A DNA stretch of 64,000 nucleotides from Dendrophyllia cribrosa (lineage: Eukaryota > Cnidaria > Anthozoa > Scleractinia > Dendrophylliidae): assembly GCA_024195265.1 (NCBI GenBank), contig JAJLRJ010000011.1, positions 20,418,129-20,482,128 of the forward strand. Direction: 5' to 3'. Position 1 is the stretch's first letter. The number at the start of each line of letters is the position of its first letter. A program made the position numbers and the translations under genes. The notes below the pieces were generated by a model that was not told the DNA's origin, made no database searches, and was given only the letters and a program-made list of their open reading frames with translations. Below, piece after piece: positions 10,532-22,112 of this stretch.

Positions 10532-11675
10532 AAAAAGCTGTACACAGCTTGAACTCGTGGCGCATTTAACTCATTGCAGCATTGATTCCCGAGTGTTTTG
10601 AGTGCTTTTACGGAGAAACATAAGCTTAAAATTATGTCTATTAATCAAAGGCTCCTAAGAGCCAACCCGTAAAAAAGAATGCTAACGCGTAATGCAATAT
10701 TGCCGTAAGCTTACGTTTTCACACTGACATGGTTCGATATTTTTTTAAAAAAATTAAACGTAAGATTTTTGACGAACGAATAAAAACAGTGCATCACTTT
10801 CATAATGTTCAGTCGGAAAAAAGAAAAAAAAGAGAAAAAAGGAGTTGAGCGAGACTCAAACTGGGGCCTTCCGGAGCTAAGCCATAGCATCAATCCACTA
10901 GGCTATCGAGGAACACATGCTCAAATAGTACTAAATTTTATTATTTTAATGTAGATACGCATCGAAACGCGTGTTTCGGTGTCAAAATCCTTTTAGATCG
11001 ATTTTAATGTTGCACTAAAAACTCCAAATGCGAAACATCTGTAAGCTTATTGTTGTCTATATTCGTTTACATCAAATTAATGATTGTGATCGCTGGATTC
11101 ATGTTGTTGTTGTTACGAAACGTATTCGTAACAAAGCATATAGTCACTAAGTTTACAGCTGATGGAAGGAGCGAGCGAGTGATTCAGTGAATTTTATTTA
11201 GCCACCGTTACCGATAACCGTTCATTACGCTTTCACGTATACACGGGTTTAAAAGTAAGACTACACTACATTCACTACATTCAGTAGCCGACACTTAAGC
11301 TCGATCGTAGTAAGCAAATATACGGAAGCTTGTAGGTGCCATCCGACATCCGACTTGTTGAGAATCCGACATCCGACTTGTTGAAAATCCGACATCCGAC
11401 TTGTTGAGAATCCGACATCCGACTTGTTGAAAATCCGACATCCGACTTGTTGAAAATCCGACATCCGACTTGTTGAAAATCCGACATCCCACTTGTTGAA
11501 AATCCGACATCCGACTTGTTGAAAATCCGACATCCGACTTGTTGAGAATCCGACATCCGACTTATGAAACGGCATCCCAGGCTGGTGACCCTTTTCCGTG
11601 GAAGTGATGGAACTGAACGGTGAAATGGCGGAATATGCTAAAACACGGAATAAGATAAATCTAAAACTTCGCCAC
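10532..11675 (-). repeat. Repeat B, copy 2
   Basis: Full-length relative to copies at 8650-9902 and 41600-42740, except for a private minisatellite at 11339-11568. The tRNA-like segment on the minus strand (about 10838-10915) has the A-box block TAGCCTAGTGG and a mutated B box. Confidence 0.75.
11339..11568 (-). repeat. 23-bp minisatellite, about 10 units
   Basis: The unit reads AATCCGACATCCGACTTGTT plus GAR, tandem and nearly uniform. It lies inside repeat B copy 2 and is absent from the other two copies. Because 23 is not a multiple of 3, all three frames of one strand stay open; none is a gene. Confidence 0.9.
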
Positions 11676-12699
11676 GAGTAATAACTATTCACATATTCAC
11701 ATAGCGACTGGAAATGCAAATTAATGGGATACAGTTTATCATAACGATTGACCAGCGGCGAGAAAACGATCGCATAACAACCCAATTGTTAATTATTTTA
11801 CTTTGTTCACGTTTGGTTAAAGAATAAATATAAAATTATAAAGATTTTTTGTTGGTCACTCGCCTTAGACTGTTAAGCGCCTTTCGTGCCATGATTACAC
11901 AGATTCTAAATTTTATCGCTAATTCCTCAAATTGCACTTAAGTTTAAGAAGTCAAGGTTGGTTGTAGTTGGTGGTTTCAAGATTTTTACAACGAGAAGAA
12001 CAACACACAGAGAGAAACGACGTTGGAAACTGAAGGAAACGCTCTTTGCTAGGTAACAAGCGCTTATGAAGTGGGAATGTCGCCATAAATTATATGGCGA
12101 CGTCCCGCTGTAAAGAATTCATTTTATGAAGTGAGCATGTCGCTATGTCGCTTCGTTTCTAAAACGAGATTGATTCTTCCAAGAATTGGTTAATAACCTT
12201 GGAATGAATGCGACTGGAAAACATTTCTCGCCTAAACCTTGAACAGCCATGGCCATTGTTGCACAGGGAGGTCAACCGGTATTTGTTTCGTCAGTGAGAC
12301 CCTTAACTTTCGCAAACTTTGATCACGTGATGGATATTTAAAAACACGCGGAACAACTCAAACGTTCTTGCGAGGGATCGATGGAGATGAAGGGAGTAGC
12401 TGACCAACAGCTGAGAGTGAGTGAGGGGAAGTAATGCTGGCGTGTTTTCGAGGACTGGAAAAAAAAGAAGTTGAAGTAATATAACCAACGCGAAGAGACA
12501 GCGCTGAATAACGCACTGCGCACGTCACTGCTTTCCTCGTGGTAGAAAATTTGTGAATGAGTCCGCTGGACAACGCTGAATAACGCTAAACGGTCAGCGG
12601 TGCGAAACGCGGGCGACCGCGCGGGAACCGGCGCCGACTGTGGCGGGTTACTTTAAATGACCCATATTTTAAATTGTTTTGTCCTTAGCATAAACAAAC
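11676..12699. other. Non-coding interval
   Basis: No gene recognised. A short duplicated segment (TTATGAAGTGRGNATGTCGC) occurs at about 12064 and 12124. Confidence 0.4.
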
Positions 12700-13118
12700 C
12701 CCGGGGGGTACTCTGGAAATTTATGGGTGGGGGTGTGCCGCTGGGACTCTGAGACCCTTAACCTATACTAGACCATTTTAGCTGCATTTTGAAACCCTAT
12801 TCTAGACTAAACACCGAAAAACCCTACCCTATCCTAGACCTATTCCAGACTCGCTTTTTTACAGAAACTCGTTCACTAGGGGTCAGTAAAAATGCCGTAC
12901 TGCCCGCCGTACCGATTTTTAAATGCTATTTGCCAGTAAACCTTGTCTGGACTAATTCTTCACGCAACAAATCAGTTTCGCGGAAAATGATACCCTATTC
13001 TAGACCAAAAATCTCTGATTACTATACCCTATCCACACTAAACTGCCTGAAAACCATACCCACCACAGCGGCACAAAGCTATATAGCTCATATATGGGAG
13101 TACCTCCCTCCCCCCGGG
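12700..13118. mobile_element. CCCCGGGG-ended MITE with 8-bp TSD (long form)
   Basis: Starts CCCCGGGGGGTACT and ends TACCTCCCTCCCCCCGGG, flanked by AAACAAAC (12692-12699 and 13119-13126). The interior holds degenerate repeats of ACCCTATYCTAGAC. Its right end matches the short form at 5746-5877. No transposase. Confidence 0.85.
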
Positions 13119-13126
13119 AAACAAAC

Positions 13127-13537
13127 TCGTTGGTTAAGCAACGTGCTGCGTGGTTAAGGAAAGTCTATGAGCTGGTTATTTAAACGAAGTTCAGACGGTG
13201 TTCAACAAAACCGCGGTCTAAACCAGTTCCAAATTCGCCATTGTTCATATTTAAACGTTGTTTGTGAACATTGTAAAGAGGGAAAAAGGCACAGACCAGA
13301 AATAAATTAATCTACTTAAAATGATCAATTTGGAAACATACGTGGAGGTCTATTAATTGTCTTAAACCACGGTCTAAGTAGATTCGTTTAAATAACGCTG
13401 TGGCTAAATGCCCGGCAGCCGGGCACGGTCTCAAATAGACTAAATGCCCGGCAGTCAGGAATTTTCACAGTCGCCGGCGGCGACCGGTTGGAGCGACTGG
13501 TCGGCGCGACTAGTCGTCTCGTGTGTGCCGACCTTAA
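13127..13537. other. Non-coding interval before the DIRS-type element
   Basis: Contains two AAATGCCCGGCAG words (about 13407 and 13444) and inverted GTTTAAATAA words, but no gene. Confidence 0.3.
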
Positions 13538-13877
13538 AATTAAAAAATTAAACGAGACTTACCTGTAAGTTGAAGTTTGATTGGAATTCTATCGAGTCAT
13601 CAAACTGCACCAAGGGATCACATGAGATAGCTAGACGCATGCGCATAATCAGTATTTACAGCCGAGTGTGAATGTCTCACTATGGTATTTAAAAGCAAAC
13701 AGAGCACTGTTGAAATACCAACCATGATAAAATATGTCGAAGTATGGGTGGGTACAGTCATAACTGCAAGTGTGCTCAACATAGGGTGGGCATGTGATCC
13801 CTTGGTGCAGTTTGATGACTCGATAGAATTCCAATCAAACTTCAACTTACAGGTAAGTCTCGTTTAATTTTTTAATT
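13538..13877. repeat. Perfect 87-bp inverted repeat of the DIRS-type terminus
   Basis: 13538-13624 and 13791-13877 are exact reverse complements around a 166-bp spacer. Directly beyond the right arm (about 13873-13914) a diverged direct copy of part of the left arm occurs (TCTCGTCATCACTGCCCCAG versus the arm's TCGAGTCATCAAACTGCACC). The right arm contains ACTTACAGGTAAGT. Such nested inverted and direct copies fit the terminal repeat plus internal complementary region of DIRS elements. Confidence 0.8.
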
Positions 13878-14233
13878 CTATCTCGTCATCACTGCCCCAG
13901 GGATCCCATGAGATTTCAAAGACAAGACAGTCACACGAGGAAAGGAGTCAAACAGCGGTGACTGCTATAAATTCAAGTTTAAATGTAACCCTGTGTGTAG
14001 AACATGTAGTTCTAATGTCAAATAACACTGAGAACAGAATGCCATACTGGACATATATATTATCAATAAAAATTTGTGCATAGAACTGACAGTTCTGGTG
14101 ACAGATAACAAGAACATAATGCCATACTTGACATAAATAATATCCAAAACCCACTAACAAGTGCAAGTAATATAAACGTCAAATCATTGAATAAGAGGGC
14201 GAGACACAATAGCCCCAAGTCTTGGTTAACGTT

Positions 14234-15930
14234 CTAAGCAATCTTTAAAACAGCGGAAGCGAAGGTGGAAGATTCAACAGGTTTATCGTAGAACCGGTCA
14301 AAACATCGTGAGGACGACCATCCAGCAGTATTCAGAATTTCATGAATAGGAACACATGTTGCTTTGGCCCTTGAAGTGACTGCAGCCCTTGTGCTGTGTG
14401 GTTTAAATAGTTTAGTGTCAATACCAGCAGCAGTCATCACCATGCGAATCCACCTGGAGATAGTTTCCTTTGAAACTTGTTTGTAAGGTTTGATAAAGCT
14501 AATAAAACGTTTAGTTCCTGTCCCCCTGAGTGGCTTTGTCCTCTTGAGATATTCCTTCAAGTGTGTAAACACACAAAGCGACGAGTCAGCCGGATACGCT
14601 TTCAAAACAACAGAAGGCGCTTTGTAACCAGGTCTGCTTTGTTTGATATGTTCAGTGAGCAGGAATTCGAACTGGTTAGGAACTTCCTTCATGCATTGAA
14701 TATCTAGGATATGTAAACTCTGCCCCCTTTGTGCAGAAACTAGGGCCGCTATCAACATGACCAACTTTAAAGTAAGCGATTTCAGGTCCAGCTTTTCAGC
14801 AGGGCTAAAAGAAGAAAGGTAAGTTAAAACGGGTTGTACATCCCAAGTTGACTGATAGCGAGGAGTTGGTGGGGAGCTCTTGTATATTCCTTTCATAAAC
14901 CTGGAGACAATTGGATGCCAATGGTCATATTATTCTTAGACAAGTTTACTGCCGATATAGCACTCCGGGCAGTATTAATAGTGGTGTAAGTTAATCCCTT
15001 GTCATGAAGGCTGACCAGGAAATCTAATACAATTGTCACAGGTGGATCGTAGGGATCAGTCTCTCGTTCACTACAAAAGTTAGTCCACTGCTTGATGTAC
15101 GGTTTATACTGCTTTTGTGTCCCATCTGACCAGGACTGTAGGATGATCTTTGCAGCCTTGTCTGAAATGTCTCTCAGGCTGGAGGCTCTTCCGGAGACCT
15201 TGCAAGCCATCAGTCTTAGTTGTTTCCGAAGTGGGTGCAGAACACTGCTGTGAGGTTGTTTCAGGAGACAATCTGATCGAGGAAGGAGGACAGGGTTGGC
15301 TACAAGCAGATGAAGAAGAGTGGTAAACCATGGTTGCGTCTGCCAAAGAGGAACAATAATTACACCCATCGCTTGGTCTTGTTCTATCGTCTGCAAGCAG
15401 GCTGTTATTACACTGAAAGGTGGAAAAGCATAAAAATAGTATTCTTCCCAACTCATGAAAAAAGCATTTACATATTGTGCACCAGGGTCTGGTTTCCATG
15501 ATACGTAATTGGCAATCTTAAAATTAAGTCTGGATGCAAAAAGGTCAATTTGAAATGGACCCCACATTTCATTGATATCCGCAAACACATCTGAATGCAA
15601 AGACCATTCAGTGGAGCTGTTAAATCTTCTGGATTCATTGTCAGCATCCACATTGGCTGAACCTGGTATGTGGCACGCACTGAGCCAAATGTCTCTCGGT
15701 ATACACCACAACCAAATTTGCTGTGCCATATCATTACAGTCTGTCGATTTAACACCCCCCATAGCATTAACATAAGCTACTGTTGTTGTGTTATCAGACT
15801 GAATCCTTATATGTTTGGTATGGATAGTGTTACATAAAGATTTCAAACCCAGCAAAACCGCTTTCATTTCTAAGTAGTTGATATGAAACCCTTGTTCTTC
15901 CAGATTCCAAAGGCCACCAGTTTTTTGCAT
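14234..15930 (-). pseudogene. DIRS-type RNase H - tyrosine recombinase, one frameshift
   Basis: The N-terminal part (15930 down to about 15300) is a retroelement RNase H: GGLWNLEEQGFHINYLEMKA, IRIQSDNTTTVAYVNAMGG, then HIPGSANVDAD and DLFASRLN. Next comes a recombinase core-binding region (SWSDGTQKQYKPYIKQW, 15130-14950). The frame changes near 14896-14930 into the catalytic domain, which shows the R-H-R-Y set: AQRGQS, KPHSTRAAVTS and the nucleophile in RFYDKP. The catalytic residues are intact, but the reading frame is not. The upstream reverse transcriptase is absent. Family assignment is firm; activity of this copy is not expected. Confidence 0.88.
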
Positions 15931-16009
15931 GATGAGCTTAAACCAGTTCAGGATTTCGGATCCCCGCTGCTTAGGTAAAAATGTTTTACCTAAATCTCAG
16001 TAGGAGTTG

Positions 16010-16734
16010 TAACAAGAACCACGTAGACCAAAAACTTAAGACAGAGAAAGGTGTTAAAAGTCGGCTTAATCCGGACACGCTTATAATTATGCGGCTAACT
16101 TTTGATCGTCATTAGTGTTGTGAATGATGACAATTTTTTTCCCAATCTTTCTTTTAATTTTCGTACAAGTTTTAATTTGGCTTCTTTCAAGCGTCTTTTT
16201 TAACACGCAAAAAATTATTTACTCCGTTTTTTGGACTGAAAGCTTTGCAGTTTTACCAGTTTCTTGTTCATGACACATCAAACATCGCGAATATTTCCTT
16301 GCGAAATTTTAACAACCACATTTGCACAATTGTCGTGAATTCCAAACCCCCCGATAAAATAAAAACAAAACATTCATTGAGCATTTACTAGGCAAGAAAC
16401 AAGTTAAAAATGAGCTTTAGATCAAAAACGCAAAGAAACATGCAATATCATATCAGCAAACGTTTTGTTTTCAATACGCTCCGTACACAGCAATGAAATT
16501 AAATGCGATCTGCAAAAAAAAAAAATTAGAAATACACAAGTCACTTGCTTTCAAGTAATCCCGCTTAATTCTCAGTTACTGGATACAGCAGTTGAATTTT
16601 TTTTATTTTTAATGCAGGCAGAAACATTTTGCTTTAACTACAACACCTCTTTTTAGAAAATATACGATTTACAATAGGAAATCCAGTTCAAAACTTTGCG
16701 TTCTTTTAACGGTAAATCCCTATAATTCCTATTG
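16010..16734. other. Non-coding AT-rich interval
   Basis: No gene or structured repeat recognised. Confidence 0.4.
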
Positions 16735-17835
16735 CTTGGGTTAAACACGGGCAAGCTAATGCCCCAGTGTATCTGTTAGGAACTGCCTAGTGTTAAACAC
16801 AGGCAAATTAATGCCCCAGTGTATCTGTTATAGACTGCCTAGGGTTAAACACAGGCAAACTAATGCCCCAGTGTATCTCAGTGTTAAGGACTGCCTAAAG
16901 TTACACACAGGCAAACTAATGCCCCAGTGACTGTGTATCTGTCAAGGATTGCTAAGGTCAAACACAGGCAAGCTAATGCCCCAGTGTATTTGTCAAGGAT
17001 TGCTAGGGTTAAGCACAGGCAAACTAATGCCCCAGTTTATATGTTAAGGACTGCCTACTAGGGTTAAACACAGGCAAACTAATGCTCCAGTGTATCTGCT
17101 AAGGACTGCCTAGGGTTAAACACAGGCAAACTATATAATGCCCCAGTGTATCTGTCAAGGATTGCTAAGGTCAAACACAGGCAAGCTAATGCTCCAGTGT
17201 ATTTGTTAAGGATTGCTAGGGTTAAACACAGGCAAGCTAATGCCCCAGTGTATGTTAAGGATTGCTTGGGTTAAACACGCGCACAGGCAAACTAATGCCC
17301 CAGTGTGTTGTCAAGGATTGCTAGGGTTAAACACAGGCAAACTAATGCCCCAGTGTATCTGTTAAGGATTGCTAGGGTTAAACACAGGCAAGCTAATGCC
17401 CCAGCCCAGTGTATCTGTTAAGGATTGCTAGGGTTAAACACAGGGAAGCTAATGCTCCAGTGTATTTGTTAAGGATTGCTAGGGTTAAACACAGGCATGC
17501 TAATGCCCCAGTGTATCTGTTAAGGATTGCTAGGGTTAAACACAGGCAAGCTAATGCTCTAGTGTATCTGTTAAGGATTGCTAGGGTTAAACACAGGCAA
17601 GCTAATGCCCCAGTGTATCTGTTAAGGATTGCTAGGGTTAAACACAGGCAAGCTAATGCCCCAGTGTATCTGTTAAGGAATGCTAGGGTTAAACACAGGC
17701 AAGCTAATGCCCCAGTGTATTTGTTAAGGATTGCTAGGGTTAAGCACAGGCAAGCTAATGCCCCAGTGTATCTGTTAAGGACTGTCTAGAGTTATACAGG
17801 CAAACTAATGTCCTAGTGTAACTGTTAAGGATTGC
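16735..17835 (+). repeat. 51-bp minisatellite, about 20 units
   Basis: The unit contains AGGGTTAAACACAGGCAAG, CTAATGCCCCAGTGTATCTG and TTAAGGATTGCT. Units at the left edge are more diverged and vary in length (46-55 bp), while those at 17330-17770 are nearly identical, as expected of an array homogenising from one side. Since 51 = 3 x 17, an open frame with repeat VYLLRIARVKHRQANAP appears by chance. Confidence 0.93.
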
Positions 17836-19087
17836 GTTAGATTTAAAAATAGGCAAAATTTTGCTCCGGGTTATATGTTATAATGACTGCTTAGGAAGAT
17901 TAATGCCACTGTCAATCTCATAATTGCCTGACATGATGTTTAGTCATGAAGACAAGAGCCGGCAGAAACCATTATCTTGATCACAAAATTTGGAAAAACC
18001 AAGTACAATTTAAATGTACATGCCTAAAGAAAACAAAATGCTTATGCACAGGGAACATATTGAGCAGTGATGAGCTGTTAAATTTTCTACAAAAAAGGTT
18101 TTCCTTTAAATTATTAGATCGATTTTTGTTCGCTTGAAAGGGAATTCAGATACTAAATTGACAGAAACATTTCCGGCTTTCGAAAGCCTAATTGTGTGCC
18201 TGTTGCATATAGCCGTAAAGGCTCGTAAAGGTCACTCAAGGAGTCAAGACTGATTAAAGACGATAAACTATTCATTTCTACATACCTAACTGAAAAGACA
18301 ACATAAAATCAACAAAAGGCGACTTAATTTATCTAAGGATTATTAGGATTGATGGACTGGTGTTGCATGGAGTTATCTGACAGTAAATTGATTACTATAA
18401 TAAACTGTAACGCATTTTATAAATAGTGCAATGCGCGCCAAAATCCGACAAAAAGTTTTTGCCCGCATTTCTTGAAAATGACAACAATCCTGAATATCAT
18501 TTATTCACGAAGATGTCATCCGCTTTTTAAACACACTACAGATCGAGAAAAGAGTAGCTAGTTCAACTTTTCTTGCCGAGGTTTTCACCATTGCCGCGAA
18601 AGCCGATCGAATGGTTTCATTACTTGCTCGCATCCTGCCTGAAATCACAATAAATACCTTTACTTACCGGCTATTTTTCGATAAATCTCACCTCACCTGA
18701 TAGATTAGTCGACGATGATTCTAACTTAGCTCGCAGGAGCTTTGAACGGAGTCAAGTCGAAAATCGTTCTTTTCTCTCTTATTAAACGTCGCGTCAAAAT
18801 ACCGCGCACGTGGAGGGTAATAGTATCCCGATGTTGATACTTTGTAATATATTAACCTCGTTCAGGATTATAACTCAGTAGGTCTTCAAATACGTTCGTT
18901 TGATGAGCTTGACATGCCGCAACACTTTAGTTAATGTGCTTAGTGCCTTTGTTGACAGAATTTGAATCTCTAAGGTAATTATCATGTCACGTTAATAGAA
19001 ATCCTGCTGGGAAATCCTGAACCGGGTTAAGCTACTCATGAGTATTACTTGTTGGTAGGGCGTTTGCTTACCCACTCGTTTTCCTAG
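17836..19087. other. Non-coding interval between two satellites
   Basis: No gene recognised. Confidence 0.4.
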
Positions 19088-20960
19088 CTGTTTTCAGTAC
19101 TCGCGTCTCTAGGGTTATTAGTCGGTTTTCGGTTTATTGTGTGTCGGACATTATTCAGTTCCTCGGGTTTCTAGATTTTTCAATTGCTCGGGTGTTTAGT
19201 GTTTTCGTCGGGCGTTTCCGGTTGCTTGTGTGTCGAGCGTTTTCAGTTGCTCGTGTGTCTAGCGTCTTCAGTTGCTCATGTGTTAAACCTTTTCAGTTGC
19301 TCGTGTGTCGAGCGTTTTCGATCGCTCGTGTATCAAACCTTTTCAGTTGCTCGTGCGTCGAGCGTTTCCGGTTGCTCGTGTGCCTAGCCTCTTCAATTGC
19401 TCGTGTGTCGTGCGTTTTTCGGTTGCTCGTATGTCGAGTGTTTCGGTTGCTCGCGTGTTATGTGTTTTCAGTTCCTCGTGTGTCGTGTGTTTTCAGTTTC
19501 TCGTGTGTCGAGCGTTTTCAGTTGCTCGTGTGTCAGGCATTTTCGGTTGCTCGTTTGTCGCGCGTTTGCAGTCGCTCGTGTGCCTAGCGTTTTCAGTTTC
19601 TCGTGTGTCTAGCGTTTTCAGGTGCTCGTGTCTCAGGCGTTTTCAGTTGCTTGTGTGTCGAGCGTTTTCAGTTGCTCGTGTGTCGGGCGTTTTCGGTTGC
19701 TCGTGTGTCGAGCGTTTTCAGTTGCTCGTGTGTCGGGCGTTTTCAGTTGCTCGTGTGTCGAGCGTTTTCAGTTGCTCGTGTGTCGAGCGTTTTTTCAGTT
19801 GCTCGTGTGTCGAGCGTTTTCAGTTGCTCGTGTGTCGAGCGTTTTTTCCGTTGCTCGTGTGTCGAGCGTTTTCAGTTGCTCGTGTGTCGAGCGTTTTCAG
19901 TTGCTCGTGTGTCGAGCGTTTTTCAGTTGCTCGTGTGTCGAGCGTTTTCAGTTGCTCGTGTGTCGAGCGTTTTCAGTTGCTCGTTTGTCGAGCGTTTTTT
20001 CAGTTGCTCGTGTGTCGAGCGTTTTCAGTTGCTCGTGTGTCGAGCGTTTTTTCAGTTGCTCGTGTGTCGAGCGTTTTCAGTTGCTCGTGTGTCGAGCGTT
20101 TTTCAGTTTGCTCGTGTGTCGGGCGTTTTCTGTTGCTCGTGTGTCGGTGTTTTCAGTTGCTCGTGTGTCGAGCGTTTTCTGTTGCTCGTGTGTCGAGCGT
20201 TTTCAGTTGCTCGTGTGTCGAGCGTTTGCAGTTACTCGTGTGTCGGGTGTTTCCAGTTGCTCGTGTGTCGAGCGTTTTCAGTTGCTCGTGTGTCGAGCGT
20301 TTGCAGTTACTCGTGTGTCGGGTGTTTCCAGTTGCTCGTGCGTCGAGCGTTTTCAGTTGCTCGTGTGTCGCGCGTTTTCAGTTGCTCGTGTTTCGAGCGT
20401 TTTCAGGTGCTCGTGTATCGTGCGTTTTCAGTTGCTCGTGTTTCGGGCGTTTTTTCTCTTGCTCGTGTGTCGAGCGCTTTCAGTTTGTATCTTCCTCTTG
20501 TTCGTGTGTCGAGTGTTTTCAGTTGTTCGTGTGTCTAGCTTTTTCAGTTGCTCGTGTGTCGAGCGTTTTCGGTTTTTCGTGTGTCGAGCGTTTTCAGTTG
20601 CTCGTGTGTCTAGCGTTTTGTTCGTTCGTGTGTCCAGCGTTTTCAGTTGTTCGTTTTCAGTTGTTTCTCGTGTGTCTAGTGCCTTCAGTTCCTCTTGTGT
20701 CGAGCGATTTAATTCAGTTGCGCGTGTGTCGGGCGTTTTTTGTGTGTCAAGCGTTTTCAGTGGCTCGTGTGTCGAGCACTCTCAGTTAATCTTATGTTAA
20801 GCGCTTTCAGTTTGGCACCTTTACGTTGTTCGTGTGTCGAACGTTTTTGGCTGCTCGTGTGTTGTGCGTTTTTAGTTGCTCGTGTGTCGAGCGTTTTTCT
20901 CAAGTTCGCTCGCGCAGCTCGTGTGTCGAGCGTTTTCGGTTGCTCGTGGCTCGGCTGGCC
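19088..20960 (+). repeat. 25-bp hairpin satellite, about 70 units
   Basis: Each unit has a GTTTTCAGTT spacer and a 15-nt self-complementary core, GCTCG TGTGT CGAGC. Units diverge toward both edges and are most uniform at 19640-20200. A three-unit block with TTGCAGTTACTCG and GGGTGTTTCC variants is duplicated back to back at about 20221-20370. The unit has no stop in any plus frame, so long frames rich in SVARVSSVFSCSCVERFQLL arise; these are artefacts. Confidence 0.95.
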
Positions 20961-21708
20961 ACGGAAGGCGCGTTTAATTTGCACTGTTAAGAAGTTTTGC
21001 CTTTGCTTGTTCCCGGCTATTTAATTTGTTTATTTTGCGCTGTTGTTATTTTTGCCTCTGTGTATTACCGGCTGTTAGGTTTGTCTTTTATGCGCCGGTT
21101 TAGTTTTGTCTCTGTAATTCCTACAACTGGCCATTAAAGTTTGTTTTGTTCTGCGCTGGTCTAAGTTTGGTCTCTGTGCTTTACCGGCTTCTCATGTTTG
21201 TCTTATTTTGTGCTGTTTTAATTGTGTCTCGGTTTTTCACTGGCTACTTAGTTTGTCCCATTTTGCGCCGCTGTAGTCTCGGTTTATTTTTTCGCCCCAG
21301 TAGGCCCCGACCCCATCCTCCTCCTTGCCGTGATCAGAAGGGTAATCTTATTCATGCCCTATAACCTGTTTTAGGACGGGTTCCTGGTCCGGCTCGGCTG
21401 GCGGATTCTTTCCCTCCCTATTTTGGGCTTCGCTCTCTTTCTTCCACGGTTTTAGCTTCGTTCTTTTCTCCTCCCTTTCCAGTACTGTACATCTGCTTCG
21501 TTTGCCGCGGCTCTTATGGAGGCTCAAGCGAACCCACGCTCGTTGCGGTGGTGCGATTGGGAGGGTAATCCTGTCAGCTGGGCCGGACCTTTACCGTCTA
21601 TTGAGATGGTTGCCTTCCCGTTCTGAGTTTTGGAGAGGAACACTTATTAAAGTTGCTCGTTTCCTCCGGTTTGGTAGTCCCTGTCTCTTCGTCCGTAAGT
21701 CGTTGGCA

Positions 21709-21781
21709 AAATTTTGCCTCCCATATCTTATTCCGCTAAGGCGGTGAGTGTCTGTTTTGGCAGTGAGGATTGTTTACTATT
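21709..21781 (+). repeat. 73-bp direct repeat, copy 1
   Basis: Essentially identical to 22040-22112, 331 bp downstream. It contains CGCTAAGGCGGTGAGTGTCT. Confidence 0.9.
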
Positions 21782-22039
21782 CTCATTGCCAAAAAGTGTC
21801 ACGAAATCAGCCGTGCGGAATTTTCTTCCCGCTTTTGGTGCCCCGGGTGAATTGATCATTAGCCTACTACTCCCCGGGGTTCTAATTACCTATTTAAGAT
21901 TCGTTTTCTGGTATTTTTTCCCTCTTTTGCCTAGTTACGCGCTCGGCGTCGTGGTCCAGAATATTTTTTCCCTCCTTCCTCCCCTTCGGCGACGTTCCGG
22001 TACACTTTCCTCACTGTCTTGCGACCTCCTGCCAAGGCT

Positions 22040-22112
22040 AAATTTTGCCTCCCATATCTTATTCCGCTAAGGCGGTGAGTGTCTGTTTTGGCAGTGAGGA
22101 TTGTTTACTATT
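22040..22112 (+). repeat. 73-bp direct repeat, copy 2
   Basis: Partner of 21709-21781. The sequence after each copy differs (TCTCATTGCC versus GCAAAATAAA). Confidence 0.9.

Larger units (their letters stand above)
13538..16000 (-). mobile_element. DIRS-type tyrosine-recombinase retroelement, 5'-truncated
   Basis: RNase H and tyrosine recombinase coding (14234-15930, minus) is followed in the direction of transcription by ~350 bp of non-coding DNA and then by a perfect 87-bp inverted repeat. DIRS elements characteristically combine RT/RNase H, a tyrosine recombinase and terminal or internal inverted repeats rather than LTRs and an integrase. The reverse transcriptase and the start of RNase H are missing upstream of about 16000, so the copy is incomplete. 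The exact right limit is uncertain. Confidence 0.75.

Noticed and set aside
11261..11785. 174-residue frame with SDFQQVGCRIFNK repeats
   Set aside because: Artefact of the 23-bp minisatellite in repeat B copy 2.
17409..17789. 126-residue frame with a 17-residue repeat
   Set aside because: Produced by the 51-bp minisatellite because 51 is a multiple of 3; the left half of the same array is out of frame.
19305..20789. 494-residue open frame of Ser/Val/Cys repeats (and parallel long frames in the other two plus frames)
   Set aside because: It is the 25-bp satellite read in frame; the unit has no stop codon in any plus frame, and there is no start context, domain or unique sequence.
19088..20960. 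CRISPR-like array
   Set aside because: Units are contiguous with no unique spacers, there are no cas genes, and the context is eukaryotic.
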